This document shows, one piece after another, positions 34,198 through 45,362 of a stretch of 57,269 nt of DNA. This DNA is from Sulfurovum sp. Its GTDB lineage: Bacteria > Campylobacterota > Campylobacteria > Campylobacterales > Sulfurovaceae. Where the stretch lies: NCBI GenBank assembly GCA_030949325.1, contig JAUZSQ010000086.1, positions 1 to 57,269 of the forward strand. Reading direction: 5' to 3'. Position 1 is the first letter of the stretch, and each line of letters begins with the position of its first letter. Below the pieces are notes generated by a model that was not told the origin of the DNA, made no database searches, and saw nothing but the letters and a program-made list of their open reading frames with translations. A program made the translations under genes and the position numbers.

Positions 34198-36006
34198 CTA
34201 TTCAACCGTGACACTCTTTGCCAAATTTCTTGGCATATCGACATCATTACCCAAGCGTACAGCAATTTCAAGAGCAAAGAGTTGGGTCACTACCATCATT
34301 TCAAAGAATTCTACCATAGGATGAAAGCTATATTTAGTTTGGATAAAGTCATCAGCCAAGGCAAAAGGCTCAGGTGAGATAGCACAAATAGTTGCATCTC
34401 TAGCCGAGAGTTCTTCGACATTGGATTTGATTTTTTCATAATGCATACTTTTGGGCATGAGGGCAATGGTAAAGAGTTCACTGTCTGCTAGGGCAATAGG
34501 ACCATGTTTCATCTCTCCTGCTGGATAGCCTTCGGCATGGAGGTAGCTAATTTCTTTGAGTTTCAACGCACCCTCTAGTGCCAAAGGATAGAAAATATCT
34601 CGACCGATAAAAAAGAATCCATGTCCATGTAAATAACGCTTGGAAAGACGATGGAGTTTCTCATGGAGTACATCTGAGACTTGCAGACTCTTAGGAATGT
34701 GGAGCATGGCATCTATCTCTTTTTGGAGTATCTCTTGAGTGATAGTCTTTTTCGTTTGACCGATATAAAGTGATAATATCCATAATACCATGGTTTGTGT
34801 GGCAAAGGCTTTGGTACTAGCCACGCCTTTTTCTATCCCTGCTCGTGTGAGAATGGCTGTATCACTCTCTCTTACAATAGACGAATTATCTACATTACAA
34901 ATACTGAGGCTTTTGAGTCCTGCCCTTTTTGCCATTTTGAGTGCTTCTAGGGTATCGGCAGTTTCGCCACTTTGAGAAATGGTGATGAAGAGGGTATCAG
35001 GAGTGAGCAGAGGCTCTTTGTATCTAAATTCTGACGCAATTTCTATATCACAGCGTATTTTGGAAAGACGTTCAAACAGATACGCAGAGGTCAAAGCCGA
35101 ATGATAGCTTGTCCCACAGGCACAGATTTTAATGGCTTTAATATCTTGAAAAAAGTCTGCATCTAGCTCATCTAAGACAATACTATGGTCTAATACACGC
35201 CCCATCATCGTATCACTCATCACCGTACTTTGTTCGTAAATTTCTTTTTCCATAAAAAATCTATAGCCATCTTTTTGTGCTAAGACTTTGTCTGTGCAGA
35301 GTACTTGTGTGCTAAAGTCTTTTTTGCCATGGGCATCAAAGAGGTGCAACTTCCCTTTTGAAGCATAACCATACTCTCCATCTTCGAGATAATAGACCGC
35401 TGTGGCTTTGCCAATAATAGGCGTATCAGAAGAGGCAAAATAGATATCATCCCCCTCAAAACCTACGAGCATAGGAGAGCCATGTTTGGCAAAATAAATC
35501 GTTTGGGTATCTGCTTTACTAATAAGCAAGGTGGCATACGCACCTTTTAGCTTATCTAGGGTTTGCGTAAACGCTTCAAAGACTGAATCGGCTGTTTTAT
35601 GTTCGTCTTCAAAGAGGTGTACAATCGTTTCGGTATCGGTTTGACTCACAAACTTCACCCCTTTGGCTTGTAGGGATTTTTTGAGTGCTTGATAGTTTTC
35701 TATGATACCGTTGTGTACGACATAAGAGTAGTCACCCAAGTGTGGATGGGCATTGAGTTCTGTGGGTTTACCATGTGTTGCCCAGCGTGTATGACCAATA
35801 GAGATACCAAAACCTTGGCTTTGATAGTCTTTGGTTTTATCTTTGAGGTTTGAGAGTTTACCAATGGCTTTAAAGTGATGAATCGTATCGTCTTGAATGA
35901 CTGCCATCCCTGCGGAATCATAGCCACGGTATTCTAATTCTTGAAGAGAATCTAAGAGAATCTCTTTTTTTTCTTTGAAGCCTACATATCCTACAATTCC
36001 ACACAT
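34198..36006 (-). CDS. glmS: Glutamine-fructose-6-phosphate aminotransferase
   Basis: A 602-residue enzyme that makes glucosamine-6-phosphate from fructose-6-phosphate and glutamine for peptidoglycan and LPS. The catalytic N-terminal cysteine is residue 2 (MCGIVGYVG). The glutaminase domain occupies about 1-215, with GHTRWATHG; two SIS sugar-isomerase domains follow (ISQSGETADTLEAL and GRDIFYPLALEGALKLKEISY), and the C-terminal PRNLAKSVTVE is canonical. It starts 1 base after the glnD stop, so the two genes, both tied to glutamine, are co-transcribed. Confidence 0.96.
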   Translation of the reverse strand: MCGIVGYVGFKEKKEILLDSLQELEYRGYDSAGMAVIQDDTIHHFKAIGKLSNLKDKTKDYQSQGFGISIGHTRWATHGKPTELNAHPHLGDYSYVVHNGIIENYQALKKSLQAKGVKFVSQTDTETIVHLFEDEHKTADSVFEAFTQTLDKLKGAYATLLISKADTQTIYFAKHGSPMLVGFEGDDIYFASSDTPIIGKATAVYYLEDGEYGYASKGKLHLFDAHGKKDFSTQVLCTDKVLAQKDGYRFFMEKEIYEQSTVMSDTMMGRVLDHSIVLDELDADFFQDIKAIKICACGTSYHSALTSAYLFERLSKIRCDIEIASEFRYKEPLLTPDTLFITISQSGETADTLEALKMAKRAGLKSLSICNVDNSSIVRESDTAILTRAGIEKGVASTKAFATQTMVLWILSLYIGQTKKTITQEILQKEIDAMLHIPKSLQVSDVLHEKLHRLSKRYLHGHGFFFIGRDIFYPLALEGALKLKEISYLHAEGYPAGEMKHGPIALADSELFTIALMPKSMHYEKIKSNVEELSARDATICAISPEPFALADDFIQTKYSFHPMVEFFEMMVVTQLFALEIAVRLGNDVDMPRNLAKSVTVE

Positions 36007-36007
36007 A

Positions 36008-38473
36008 TTATCGTTCTCCTGTCAATTTTTCTACTATATTGTCAACATTATGACAAAAGTTTCCATTCTTTTGGATAAGAAACATATCTCTTACCCTATT
36101 TTTGCCTGTGTGTATTTTGGCTGTGACAATATCTATCTCCATTTGGTCAAAGAGTTGCATAATAAAACAGAGCAAACCTTTTTGATTTTTACTCGTAAGC
36201 GTCATAAGGGCAGTGGTTTTGGAATGCTCACAGTCTATGGCTAAGGTTTCTTTGTCAATCTTGATAATAGCACAATCATAAGGGCTTTTCCTACTAAAAG
36301 AGGCTTCGATAATCGCTTCAATCCTCGCTAAGTCTTCTTCGTCAATGCTTGAAGAAAAATCAATCCTAAAATATTTTTGCTCATTAAAAAGTTTACAAAT
36401 ATCCATATTGACCACTTCGAGTGGAGAGAGCTTAGCAAGTAAATAACTGAGGTTAAAGGTCTGGTTACGGATGATTTCAATAGTGAGATAGTTGTCATTG
36501 CTAATATGATAGGCATAGTGTTTCGTTTCAAAGGCTTTTTTGGCAATATTTACAATATGCTGAGGTGTATAGCGTAAGAAAAGTAGATTAGACGGAATGG
36601 TAAGTATCTTTTTTTGTTCAGATTTTTTGAGTGCTATAAAATCATCATGTTTCTTGAGTACAGATTCTTTTTTCCCTCTTTTAGAAGCTTCATCTAGTAT
36701 TTGGGTATTGTCCAAGACTTCCATTGATTGCTTGTAGAGTCTGCGTATCAGCTTGGCATTAAAAGAGTTATAAATATCATTTCCCACCCCTGACATATCG
36801 GCATAGGTCAAGATATAAATCATATCTAGCAATTTTTGGTTAGCAAAGTGTGAGGTAAAGCGTAAGACAATCGTTTCATTATATATGTCTTCTCGTTGAG
36901 CCACATTGGACATAAGTGTATGATAAAGGATAGGGTCTCACCCATTTGAATAAGGCTTGCTTCAATCTGTAACTTTTTGGCAAAGACTTTCAATAGCGAT
37001 ACCCCTACAAAATGGTGATTACGTTTGCGTCCTTTTCCTCCGTCATGTAAAAAAGGTCACCATTTTGAGCAAGGCTTTCTCATCTGGACTCAGTTGCATA
37101 AAAAGATTTTGGATAAAGCTATCGTCTATATTTTCAAGGTAATACATACAGCGTATAGAATGAATATCTACGGCATATTGATGGTATCCATCAAATTGTG
37201 GTAAATCTACGACACCTTTGATAGGTACAATCACATATTTGAGCAAACGAGCATAGGAGAGGGTTCGTAAGACCCCATGGCTATGAGGCTGATAGAAAAT
37301 CTCTCTGATAATAGCATACAGTGCTTCATCGGGGCGTGTACTTATTTTTATCTCAATGAGCCTTTGCAAAAAAGAAGGATGTGCATAAAAGGGCTTTTGT
37401 GCATGGGAATTAAGTTGTTTTAATAATCCATGTAGGGTATGGGACTTGGGATAAATATAGTTTTTACTAGGGTCTACTTCTACATAGCTATGGGTGAGCT
37501 TGTCAATCCAAATACTACTATAAAGTCGAATAATTTTAAGTGATTCGGTTACTTTTTGCGAAAATTTGGTATGCCCTTTGGCTGTTTGCTCAAATCCTAA
37601 GAGTTGTGAAACACTAGGAATCAGGTCAAGGCGTAATTTGTCCTCTTTTTTGTGACATACCAAATGCAAAGCAGAACGTACACGAAAAAGAAACTCTAAG
37701 GTATTACGAAAAAATCGATACGCTTTTTCGGAGATAATATCCGTGGGCAATTCTTTGATACTTCCTGCATTGTAAAAAATCTTGCCTAGCCAATAGACAA
37801 GATTGGCATCCCTAAATCCTCCTACACCTTCTTTGAGGTTGGGCTCCATCGTTAGAGAAAACCTACGGTGATTTTTGTCTTGTTCTTGGAGTTTGAGCTG
37901 TATAAATTCACGGATATTATGATGACGCATTTGGGTGATAGCATTTTGTGTATCGACCCATATAAAATGAGACCCATCAATAAAACGAGATTCAAGTAGG
38001 GCAGTTTTAATGGTAATATCTGTTTTGGATACTGCAAAGAGTTCTTCTACTGTGTGGACACGATGTCCTAGTTTGAGTCCTGTATCCCAAAGGATGTAGA
38101 GTATTTTTTCTATCATTTCTTTGCTGTTGTATCCTGCTACTTCTTTATAGACTAGCATCAAATCTATATCCGAATGCACACAAAGCTGTTCTCGTCCATA
38201 AGACCCAAGGGCTACAAGGGCAATGGGGACAGAATTTTTCATAGGGGTGTAGTCCCCAAACATAGAACGCAGGGCTACTTTATAGACCAGTTGTAAGATA
38301 GTATCTATCTTCTGTGTATGTTTGACAAGAAAGTCCTTGCCTCCTGAGGTAGAGAAGGTCTCTTCCAAGGTAGCAAAATACGTCTTTATCTCTTGCTTTA
38401 AGACTTTGGCAATTTCAAAATCTTTGGCATTGACATATAAAAGCACTTCTATTTGTACGTTTACTTTTTGCAT
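36008..38473 (-). CDS. glnD: PII uridylyltransferase/uridylyl-removing enzyme (two compensating frameshifts)
   Basis: The repaired frame encodes about 821 residues. GlnD adds UMP to PII proteins when glutamine is low and removes it when high. The nucleotidyltransferase motif is GSYGREQLCVHSDIDLMLVY (about residues 85-105). The HD phosphohydrolase domain has HQYAVDIHSIRCM and, after correction, FLHDGGKGRK. The C-terminal ACT-like region follows (36008-36913). One extra base in A6 (37049-37054) and one missing base near 36911-36918 put the middle in another frame while both ends agree. Its substrates, two GlnK proteins, are at 4280-6279. Confidence 0.85.
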
Positions 38474-38495
38474 TGACTACTCCTAAACTATAAGT

Positions 38496-38504
38496 GTTAT
38501 AATA
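38496..38504 (+). promoter_or_regulatory. Extended -10 box for mqnE
   Basis: TGTTATAAT is an exact extended -10 element 31 bases before the mqnE start, in the short divergent gap with glnD. Confidence 0.6.
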
Positions 38505-38534
38505 CCCAAAATAACTAATCAGAGGTGATAAGCG

Positions 38535-39602
38535 ATGGATTTAATTGAAAAAGTACGCAATAAGATAAGACTTAGCCAAGCAGAAGGTGAAGCACTGTAT
38601 GATTTAGACCTCTATACCTTGGGTGAACTAGCAGACAATATTCGCAAAGCAAAGCATGGGAAGAAGTCGTATTTTAATATCAATCGTCATATTAACCCTA
38701 CGAATGTATGTGCAGATGTTTGCAAGTTTTGTGCCTATTCAGCTACACGTAAAAATCCCCTACAATACACCATGAGCCATGAAAAAATCCTCGAAATTGT
38801 CGCTCATTCGGTGAGTATCGGAGCCAAAGAGATGCACATCGTCTCTGCCCATAATCCCAAAGATGGCGTAGAGTGGTACATGGGTGCATTTAGAAAGATA
38901 AAAGCCCAATATCCTAAGGTACATATCAAAGCGATGACTGCTGCTGAGATAGATTTCTTGACACGCGAATATGGACACTCTTATGATGAAGTACTAGATA
39001 TGATGATAGAAAATGGTGTAGATTCTATGCCAGGAGGAGGAGCTGAAATCTTTGATGAAGGGGTACGCGAATATTTGTGTAAAGGCAAGGTCACTTCTGC
39101 TCAATGGCTAGATATTCACCAAAAATGGCATGAAAGAGGGCGTGAATCCAACGCGACCATGCTTTTTGGTCATGTAGAAACACGCGCACATCGTATAGAC
39201 CACATGATACGTTTGCGTACCTTACAAGATAAAACAGGAGGATTCAATGCTTTTATCCCTTTAGTCTATCAAAGAGAAAACAATTTCTTAAAGGTAGAGC
39301 ATTTTCCTTCAGGGCAAGAAATACTCAAAACCTATGCCATCGCACGTATTTTACTCGATAACATCCCTCATATCAAAGCCTATTGGGTGACTGCGAGTAT
39401 TAATCTAGCACTCATTGCCCAAGAGTTTGGCTGTGATGACTTAGATGGTACGATAGAAAAAGAGTCTATCCAATCAGCAGCAGGTTCAGAAGGGGCAAAG
39501 GGTATGAATCTTGATGACTTTATCGCACTCATTAAAAATGCAGGATTTACCCCTGTAGAAAGAGACAGCTTATATAACGAACTCGAAGTACATGACAGAT
39601 AA
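38535..39602 (+). CDS. mqnE: Aminofutalosine synthase MqnE
   Basis: A 355-residue radical SAM enzyme of the futalosine route to menaquinone. The 4Fe-4S motif CxxxCxxC is in CADVCKFCAY (about residues 56-64). Motifs PGGGAEIF and the C-terminal GCDDLDGTIEKESI support MqnE over its paralog MqnC. It joins 3-[(1-carboxyvinyl)oxy]benzoate to adenosine. The preceding ribosome-binding site is AGAGGTGAT. The next gene overlaps by 11 bases. With the prenyl synthase at 7946 and UbiD at 19873 it accounts for part of the quinone pathway. Confidence 0.88.
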   Translation: MDLIEKVRNKIRLSQAEGEALYDLDLYTLGELADNIRKAKHGKKSYFNINRHINPTNVCADVCKFCAYSATRKNPLQYTMSHEKILEIVAHSVSIGAKEMHIVSAHNPKDGVEWYMGAFRKIKAQYPKVHIKAMTAAEIDFLTREYGHSYDEVLDMMIENGVDSMPGGGAEIFDEGVREYLCKGKVTSAQWLDIHQKWHERGRESNATMLFGHVETRAHRIDHMIRLRTLQDKTGGFNAFIPLVYQRENNFLKVEHFPSGQEILKTYAIARILLDNIPHIKAYWVTASINLALIAQEFGCDDLDGTIEKESIQSAAGSEGAKGMNLDDFIALIKNAGFTPVERDSLYNELEVHDR

Positions 39603-40071
39603 AATATATTATGGCTACGAAGCCTATAAAGAGGACTTAAAAATCCTCATAAGCAAAATAGACCAACCCTTTGATGCCATATTAGGCATAGCTCGAGGGG
39701 GTTTGTCTATGGCTCAGATGTTGGGGGAGTATTATCATCTGCGTGAAGTCTATAGTATCAATACGATTGGCTATGAAGATACACAGAAAAATGATACGGT
39801 TGAGGTCTTCAATATCCCTAATTTACCCTCAGCCAAAGTAGTATTGATAGTCGATGATATTATAGATTCTGGTGATACACTTATCGAGGTATTGGCTGTC
39901 TTAAATACAAAGTATCCTCAAATACTTTTCTATACAGCCTCACTTTTTTATAAAAAAACTGCTAAAATAACACCAACATGGTATGTTAAAGAACCCAAAG
40001 GATGGATAGACTTCTTTTGGTCAGAAGATTTAAGGAATGAAACACATGGTATTAATGATAGACAATTATGA
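39592..40071 (+). CDS. Phosphoribosyltransferase
   Basis: A 159-residue type I phosphoribosyltransferase. The PRPP-binding loop is VVLIVDDIIDSGDTL (about residues 83-97), with the upstream GIARGG loop. It resembles xanthine-guanine or hypoxanthine phosphoribosyltransferases of the Gpt type, so purine salvage is the likely role; substrate cannot be decided from the sequence. Its start lies inside mqnE, and its end overlaps the next gene by 35 bases, so all three are probably translated together. Confidence 0.78.
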   Translation: MTDKIYYGYEAYKEDLKILISKIDQPFDAILGIARGGLSMAQMLGEYYHLREVYSINTIGYEDTQKNDTVEVFNIPNLPSAKVVLIVDDIIDSGDTLIEVLAVLNTKYPQILFYTASLFYKKTAKITPTWYVKEPKGWIDFFWSEDLRNETHGINDRQL

Positions 40072-40615
40072 TAGCTTTACCTATAACATCGTACAGTACT
40101 GTAGAGAATTAGGTGCAGATTTACACATTATCCGTAATGATGAACTCAGTATCGCAGAGATAAAAGCCCTTAATCCTGCCAAAATCATTCTCTCCCCTGG
40201 ACCTGCGACACCCAATGAAGCAGGAGTCACCCTAAAAGTCATTGAAGCGTTTGGGGATACCACGCCTATTTTTGGTATTTGTCTAGGACACCAAAGCATC
40301 GCCCAAGCCTTTGGTGGCGAAGTCATCCGTGCCAAAAATATGATGCATGGTAAAACATCACAAATAGTAGTGAGTAAGGAGACTGCAATTTTCAAAAACC
40401 TACCCCAAGAATTCAGAGCCACACGCTACCACTCATTAAGCGTCAAAAAGTCCAATTTACCCCAAAATATTATTGCCACATCTTATAGTAAAGATGATGA
40501 TGAGATTATGTCATTGGAGATAAAAGGTAAGCCCATCTATGGTGTACAGTTTCACCCAGAATCTATCATGAGTGAGCATGGACACAAGATGCTTGATAAC
40601 TTTTTGAAGTTGTAA
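40037..40615 (+). CDS. trpG: Anthranilate/aminodeoxychorismate synthase glutaminase subunit
   Basis: A 192-residue class I glutamine amidotransferase that supplies ammonia for anthranilate or 4-amino-4-deoxychorismate synthesis. The triad is complete: cysteine in FGICLGHQS (about residue 82), and histidine and glutamate in QFHPESIMSEHG. IDNYDSFTYN at the start and LSPGPATPNEAG are TrpG/PabA hallmarks. The start may be ATG 40037 or 40046. The partner synthase is not nearby, so whether it serves tryptophan, folate or both is unresolved. Confidence 0.9.
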   Translation: MKHMVLMIDNYDSFTYNIVQYCRELGADLHIIRNDELSIAEIKALNPAKIILSPGPATPNEAGVTLKVIEAFGDTTPIFGICLGHQSIAQAFGGEVIRAKNMMHGKTSQIVVSKETAIFKNLPQEFRATRYHSLSVKKSNLPQNIIATSYSKDDDEIMSLEIKGKPIYGVQFHPESIMSEHGHKMLDNFLKL

Positions 40616-40633
40616 TAAAAAAGGAAATAATCC

Positions 40634-42754
40634 ATGAACGACTTAATTCAAGTAGGAATAGTAAATAAATTATTTAGAATAGAGAATGATAGAATCATCT
40701 ATAAAATAAAACATAAAAAAGATTATTCTTTTTCAGAGGGAACACCTGAGGAAAAAGTACGAGCTGAAACTTTAGTCAAATTGATTGAAGAGTATAGATA
40801 TAATTTAGATAATATAGAATTTGAAGTATCTGCCCAACAAGGTGGAGGGCTTAAATATGCTGATATAGTGATTTATTATCCAAATTCTACTAAAGCTTTT
40901 TTGGTGATAGAACTTAAAGAAGAAAATACAAAAGACAACAAAGATAAAATCAAAAAACAAGCACGAAGTTATGCTAAAACCCAAGAGATAAATACTACAT
41001 ATTATGCTTATAGAATAGGTCAAAGAGAGATAGTTCTTTTTAGGACAAGTGATGACAAAGCCATAGATAAATTTCCTCTTGCTTATAATGATAAAATTAT
41101 TTATAGCTATTTTGATGAGCCTGAAAATGTAGAACCTACAAGTAAATATCAACCTCTTATCGTCTCAAACCCTTATGAACTCAAAAGAATATTTAGTCTT
41201 TGTCATGATGAGATTTGGAATGGTGGAGAGCGAAATGCCCAAGATGCCTTTGATGAGTTTTCTAAAATGCTTTTTCTTAAAATGTATGATGAATTAGAAA
41301 ATATTACAGACAAAGAGCCTTATATTTTCCAAACGAATACACTACAAACAGATGAAGCGTTACAATATATTATCGTAAAGAAATATAATAAAGCCCGAAA
41401 AGATAAAGTAAACAAAGATAAAGAGATTTTGACAGCAATTAGTCTTAATAAATCTCAAATACATTTTATAGTTAAAGAGCTTCAACAATATTCACTTATA
41501 GATACAGATAATGACCCTAAGGGTTTGGCATTTGAAACTTTTATAGAGCATTATATGAAAGGGGAATTTGGACAATTTTTTACGCCTAGAAATATTGTTG
41601 ATTTTATGCTTAAAATCTCTCCTATTAATTTAGATACAAAGTTTAATTACAAATCTACTGTTTTAGACCCTTGTTGTGGAAGTGGTTCTTTTTTAGTGCA
41701 TTTGATTATGAATTATAAAAATAAAACAACAGATGAAAATGGTAAAAGACAGAAAGTAAGTAAAAATGGTATGGAAAATGGCAATATTTCGCTAATCATT
41801 CTATTTATGGCGTTGAACTCAATGATAAAATTGCAGTCACAGCCAAAATAAATTTTGCTCTTCATGATGATGGACACGATAATATTCAATGTTCCAATGG
41901 ACTTAACACAGATTATAAGTTCCCTAATTTAAAAGAAAACATTGATTTAGTTTTGACCAATCCCCCTTTTGGTACAGCGATAAAATCAAAAGATTATAAA
42001 GATGAAGAGATAGAAGAGTATTATAAAAATGATAGTGAACTCAAAGAATTTAGAAACTATAAAGATTTTATCTTAACTTCTAAAGTCTTTGATAAGATAG
42101 ATATTTTGAGAAATAAAGTTAAAAAGCTTGATGTTTGGCAAAACTCTATCGCTTCTGAAATGTTATTTTTTGAGCTTTATTATAGAGTCTTAAAAGTAGG
42201 AGGTATCGCACAAGTGGTTATTCCTGATGGTGTACTTGACCAATTCCTCTTCTCAATTTTTTAGAGATTACCTTTTTGAGCATTTTAGAATACTAGCTGT
42301 TATCTCTTTGCCTCAATTTACTTTTAGCCATTATGGAGCAGGAGTAAAAAGTTCTATTGTCATACTCAAAAAATTATCCCAAGAGAAAACAAGAAAAATA
42401 CAAGAGAAGAAAAAAGAGTATTTAGAAGAAGCTTATTATGAGCATCTAGAAGATGGACTTCTTATGTTAGAAAGTCAAAAAGCAGAGATAAGCAAAAATA
42501 AAACGCTTTTAAAAGAAGAGAAAAAAGAACAAAGTGATATTATCAATGATAAAATCAAAGACCATAAAGAAGAAATTAAAGAAAAAGCAGAGATGAAGTT
42601 TAAAAGAAATAAAAAGTTTCAATATCCTATTTTTATGGCAATAGCTGAACACATTGGTTATGATGCAACAGGAAGAGAGACTACCAAAGATGACTTACCT
42701 CAAATCATAGAAGATTATAAAGAATTTTATAAAAAGTTTTATAATGGGTTATAA
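40634..42754 (+). CDS. Fused restriction nuclease and N6-adenine methylase (frameshifted)
   Basis: The repaired frame encodes about 706 residues. Residues 60-170 form an HsdR-N/PD-(D/E)XK nuclease domain (KYADIVIYYPN and FLVIELKEEN). Residues 190-300 are the helical domain of HsdM. The methylase has motif I LDPCCGSGSF, and motif IV NPPFG at 41956. A missing base in A4 (41775-41778) and an extra G near 42239 break it; repaired joins read FANHSIYGVELNDK and PDGVLTNSSSQFF. Nuclease and methylase on one chain with a separate S subunit is the layout of BcgI-like (type IIB) systems. The DNA is AT-rich, suggesting transfer. Confidence 0.8.
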
Positions 42755-44131
42755 AAAATCATTTATACTTGATACGAGTGAAGTGGAGGGAAGAATTGAC
42801 CCATTTTATTATAAGCAAGAGTTTTTGGATTTAGATAATAAACTATAAAAATAAATCATGCAATTTTAAAAAATTATTAAAATTATTACAAAGGGTTCTA
42901 CTCCAATAATGACTAGTAAAGGAATGTGCCATTTTTAAAAGTATTAAACCTAAATGAATTTGAAATAAAAACTAAAAAATTAGATTTCATCTCATTTGAA
43001 ACACATGAAGAAATGAAAAGGTCTCAATTACATGGTGATGAAATTTTGTATACAATGGCAGGGACTATTGGAATAGCTTTTGACTATAATAAAAAATTTG
43101 AACAAGCAAATATTAATCAAGCTATTGCAAAGATAAAACTATTTGAACCTAGTTTAAATAAAATAATAGTTTATTTATTAAATTCTAAAATATGTCAATT
43201 ACAAGCTAAAAGATTTTTAACTGTTTCAGCACAACCAAATATAAATTTTGAGCAAATAAAATCTATTAAAATCCCTCTCCCTCCTTTAAAAATCCAAAAT
43301 ACAATTATTCAAATTATGGATAATGCTTATAAAGTTAAAAAAGAGAATGAACAAAAAGCAAAAGAGCTTTTAAACTCTATTGATATTTATCTCTTAGATA
43401 AGCTTGATATTACTTTGCCTAAAGAGGAAAAGGTAGTAAGTTTTAAAGTAAGTTCAAGTGATATTTTGGGGAGTAGGTTTGACCCAAATTATCATAAAGT
43501 TTATTATAAAGAGTTAGAAGATAGTTTAAATAGTGGAAAGTATGGAATTATTAAATTGGGTAATATCGCAAATGATATAGCTTCTGGAAGTACCCCAAAA
43601 TCTGGAGGAAATGATTATCTTTCTAATGGTAATATTTACTTTTTAAGATTAGTTAATTTAGATAATGATTTAACCATTAATACCACAAAAGCACTTTTTA
43701 TAAAAGAAAAAATACATAATGGAATGTTAAAAAGAAGTCAATTAAAAAAAGGTGATTTATTATTTGGAATAGCTGGAAGTATAGGAAAAATGGCTATTGT
43801 TGATTTAGATATTCAAGCAAATATTAATCAAGCTATAGCATTAATAAGGTTTAAAGATATAGTAAATAATCTTTTTATTGCTTTTATATTAGATTCCATC
43901 TTCACTAAATTACAAATTAAACACTTGCAACGACCTGTAGCACAACCAAATCTAAATACAACAGAATTAAAGTCTATTAAAATCCCCCTGCCACCTTTAG
44001 ATATTCAAAATGAAATAGCCTCTCACATTCAATCGCTAAGAGATGAAGCTAAATTTTTGCAAAAAGAAGCTAAAGAGGTTTTGAAATTTGCTAAAAATGA
44101 GGTTGAAAGTATTATTTTGGGAAAAGTATAA
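42744..44131 (+). CDS. hsdS: Restriction-modification specificity subunit (HsdS-like, frameshifted)
   Basis: It begins at ATG 42744, overlapping the methylase by 11 bases, with GYKKSFILD and RIDPFYYK, then loses frame near 42840, 42880 and 42924; from 42926 it is open to 44131. Two target-recognition domains are visible, each starting with IxxGSTP and containing (M)AGTIG or AGSIG, NINQAIA, and AQPNxN, and ending with the conserved IPLPPLxIQN helix. The two halves are therefore direct repeats, as in normal bipartite S subunits. It determines the DNA site for the fused enzyme upstream. Confidence 0.8.
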
Positions 44132-44132
44132 A

Positions 44133-45232
44133 ATGAAAAGACTTTACTTTTTTTTCTTCCTATCTCTATACGTCATAGCTGTATTTTACCTGTCCATTAC
44201 TACGCCGATTAGTCCTCATGAGGCGAAACTTTTTTATACGTCATCTGAACCTCATGCGATATTTATGCATTGGGGGCATTTATTGCTTAGGGATGCTTTT
44301 TTGGGTGACTTTTTGGGATTGCGTCTATTTTTTATCTTGTTTGGGTTTTTGAGTATAGGGTTATTTTATAAGGTGAGTAGGACGTATTTTAGCTATAAAT
44401 ATGATGCCTATATGGCAACGACGTTGTTTATGTTTTTACCAGGTATCTTGACTGCTAGTACTTTGGTGAATGTGTCTATTATAGTGTTACCAATGGTACT
44501 GTTTTTTATACTATTTTATGAGCGTAAGAATTTTTGGCTCTTAGCAGGGACGATGTTGGGACTTTTTTGGTGCATGAAGCATCTATACTCTTCTTTGTGG
44601 CATTGATGGCTTATAGTATTGTGCATCATGATAAAAAACTACTTTTTAGCTCGACATTTTTTCTCTTGGCTTTTGTGTTTTTGGCAAAAGGTATTGAGAT
44701 TGGAGGGCGACCTTCGGGGCATTTTATTGATATTTTTGGACTCTATTCGACTGTATTTTCTCCCTTGCTTTTTCTGTATTTTTTTTATGTGATGTACCGT
44801 ATCTTGCTAAGAGGCAAAAAGAGCCTTATTTGGTATATTGCTTTTACGGCATTGGCTGTGTCTTTGCTCCTTTCTATTAGACAGCGTGTGTATATTACCG
44901 ATTTTGCTCCGTATGTGACGATTGCTATTATTTTAATGTTGGATATTTTTAATACGAGTTTACGGGTGCGTTTAAAAGTGTTTCAACGACGCTACAAGAG
45001 GGCATTTATGATGCTGATATTTTCTTTGGCTTTGAGTGTGGGTATTATCGTCTTTCACCAAACATTTTTTCTCTTCTCAAAAGACCCTTCTAGTCATTTT
45101 GCTACGCGTATTTACAAGCCTTACTTTTTGGCAAAAGACTTACATTCTAAGGGAATTGAGTGTTATGATGGAGCAAAGGGCAGAGAAGGGTATCAGTTAC
45201 AATATTATAATATACATCCTTGTAGATTTTGA
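44133..45232 (+). CDS. Membrane glycosyltransferase-like protein (frameshifted)
   Basis: The repaired frame encodes about 366 residues with about nine hydrophobic segments. The first loop carries ISPHEAKLFY, which resembles the DE(A)xY acidic motif of GT39/ArnT-type lipid-linked sugar transferases, although an H replaces the usual first D. The rest is poorly conserved. One missing base in T6 (44563-44568) breaks it; the repaired join reads GLFLVHEASILFF. It starts just after the S subunit gene and precedes aclB by 130 bases, without an evident link to either. Confidence 0.5.
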
Positions 45233-45362
45233 GAGAGAATACAGTGAAAAACTGTTTCTAAAATACACAATATTTAATTTATACTTATGACTTAAATCAT
45301 ACAAACAAAACTTAAAACTACTTCATGCTAAAATCACAAGAACTACATAAAAGGAGAACTCG

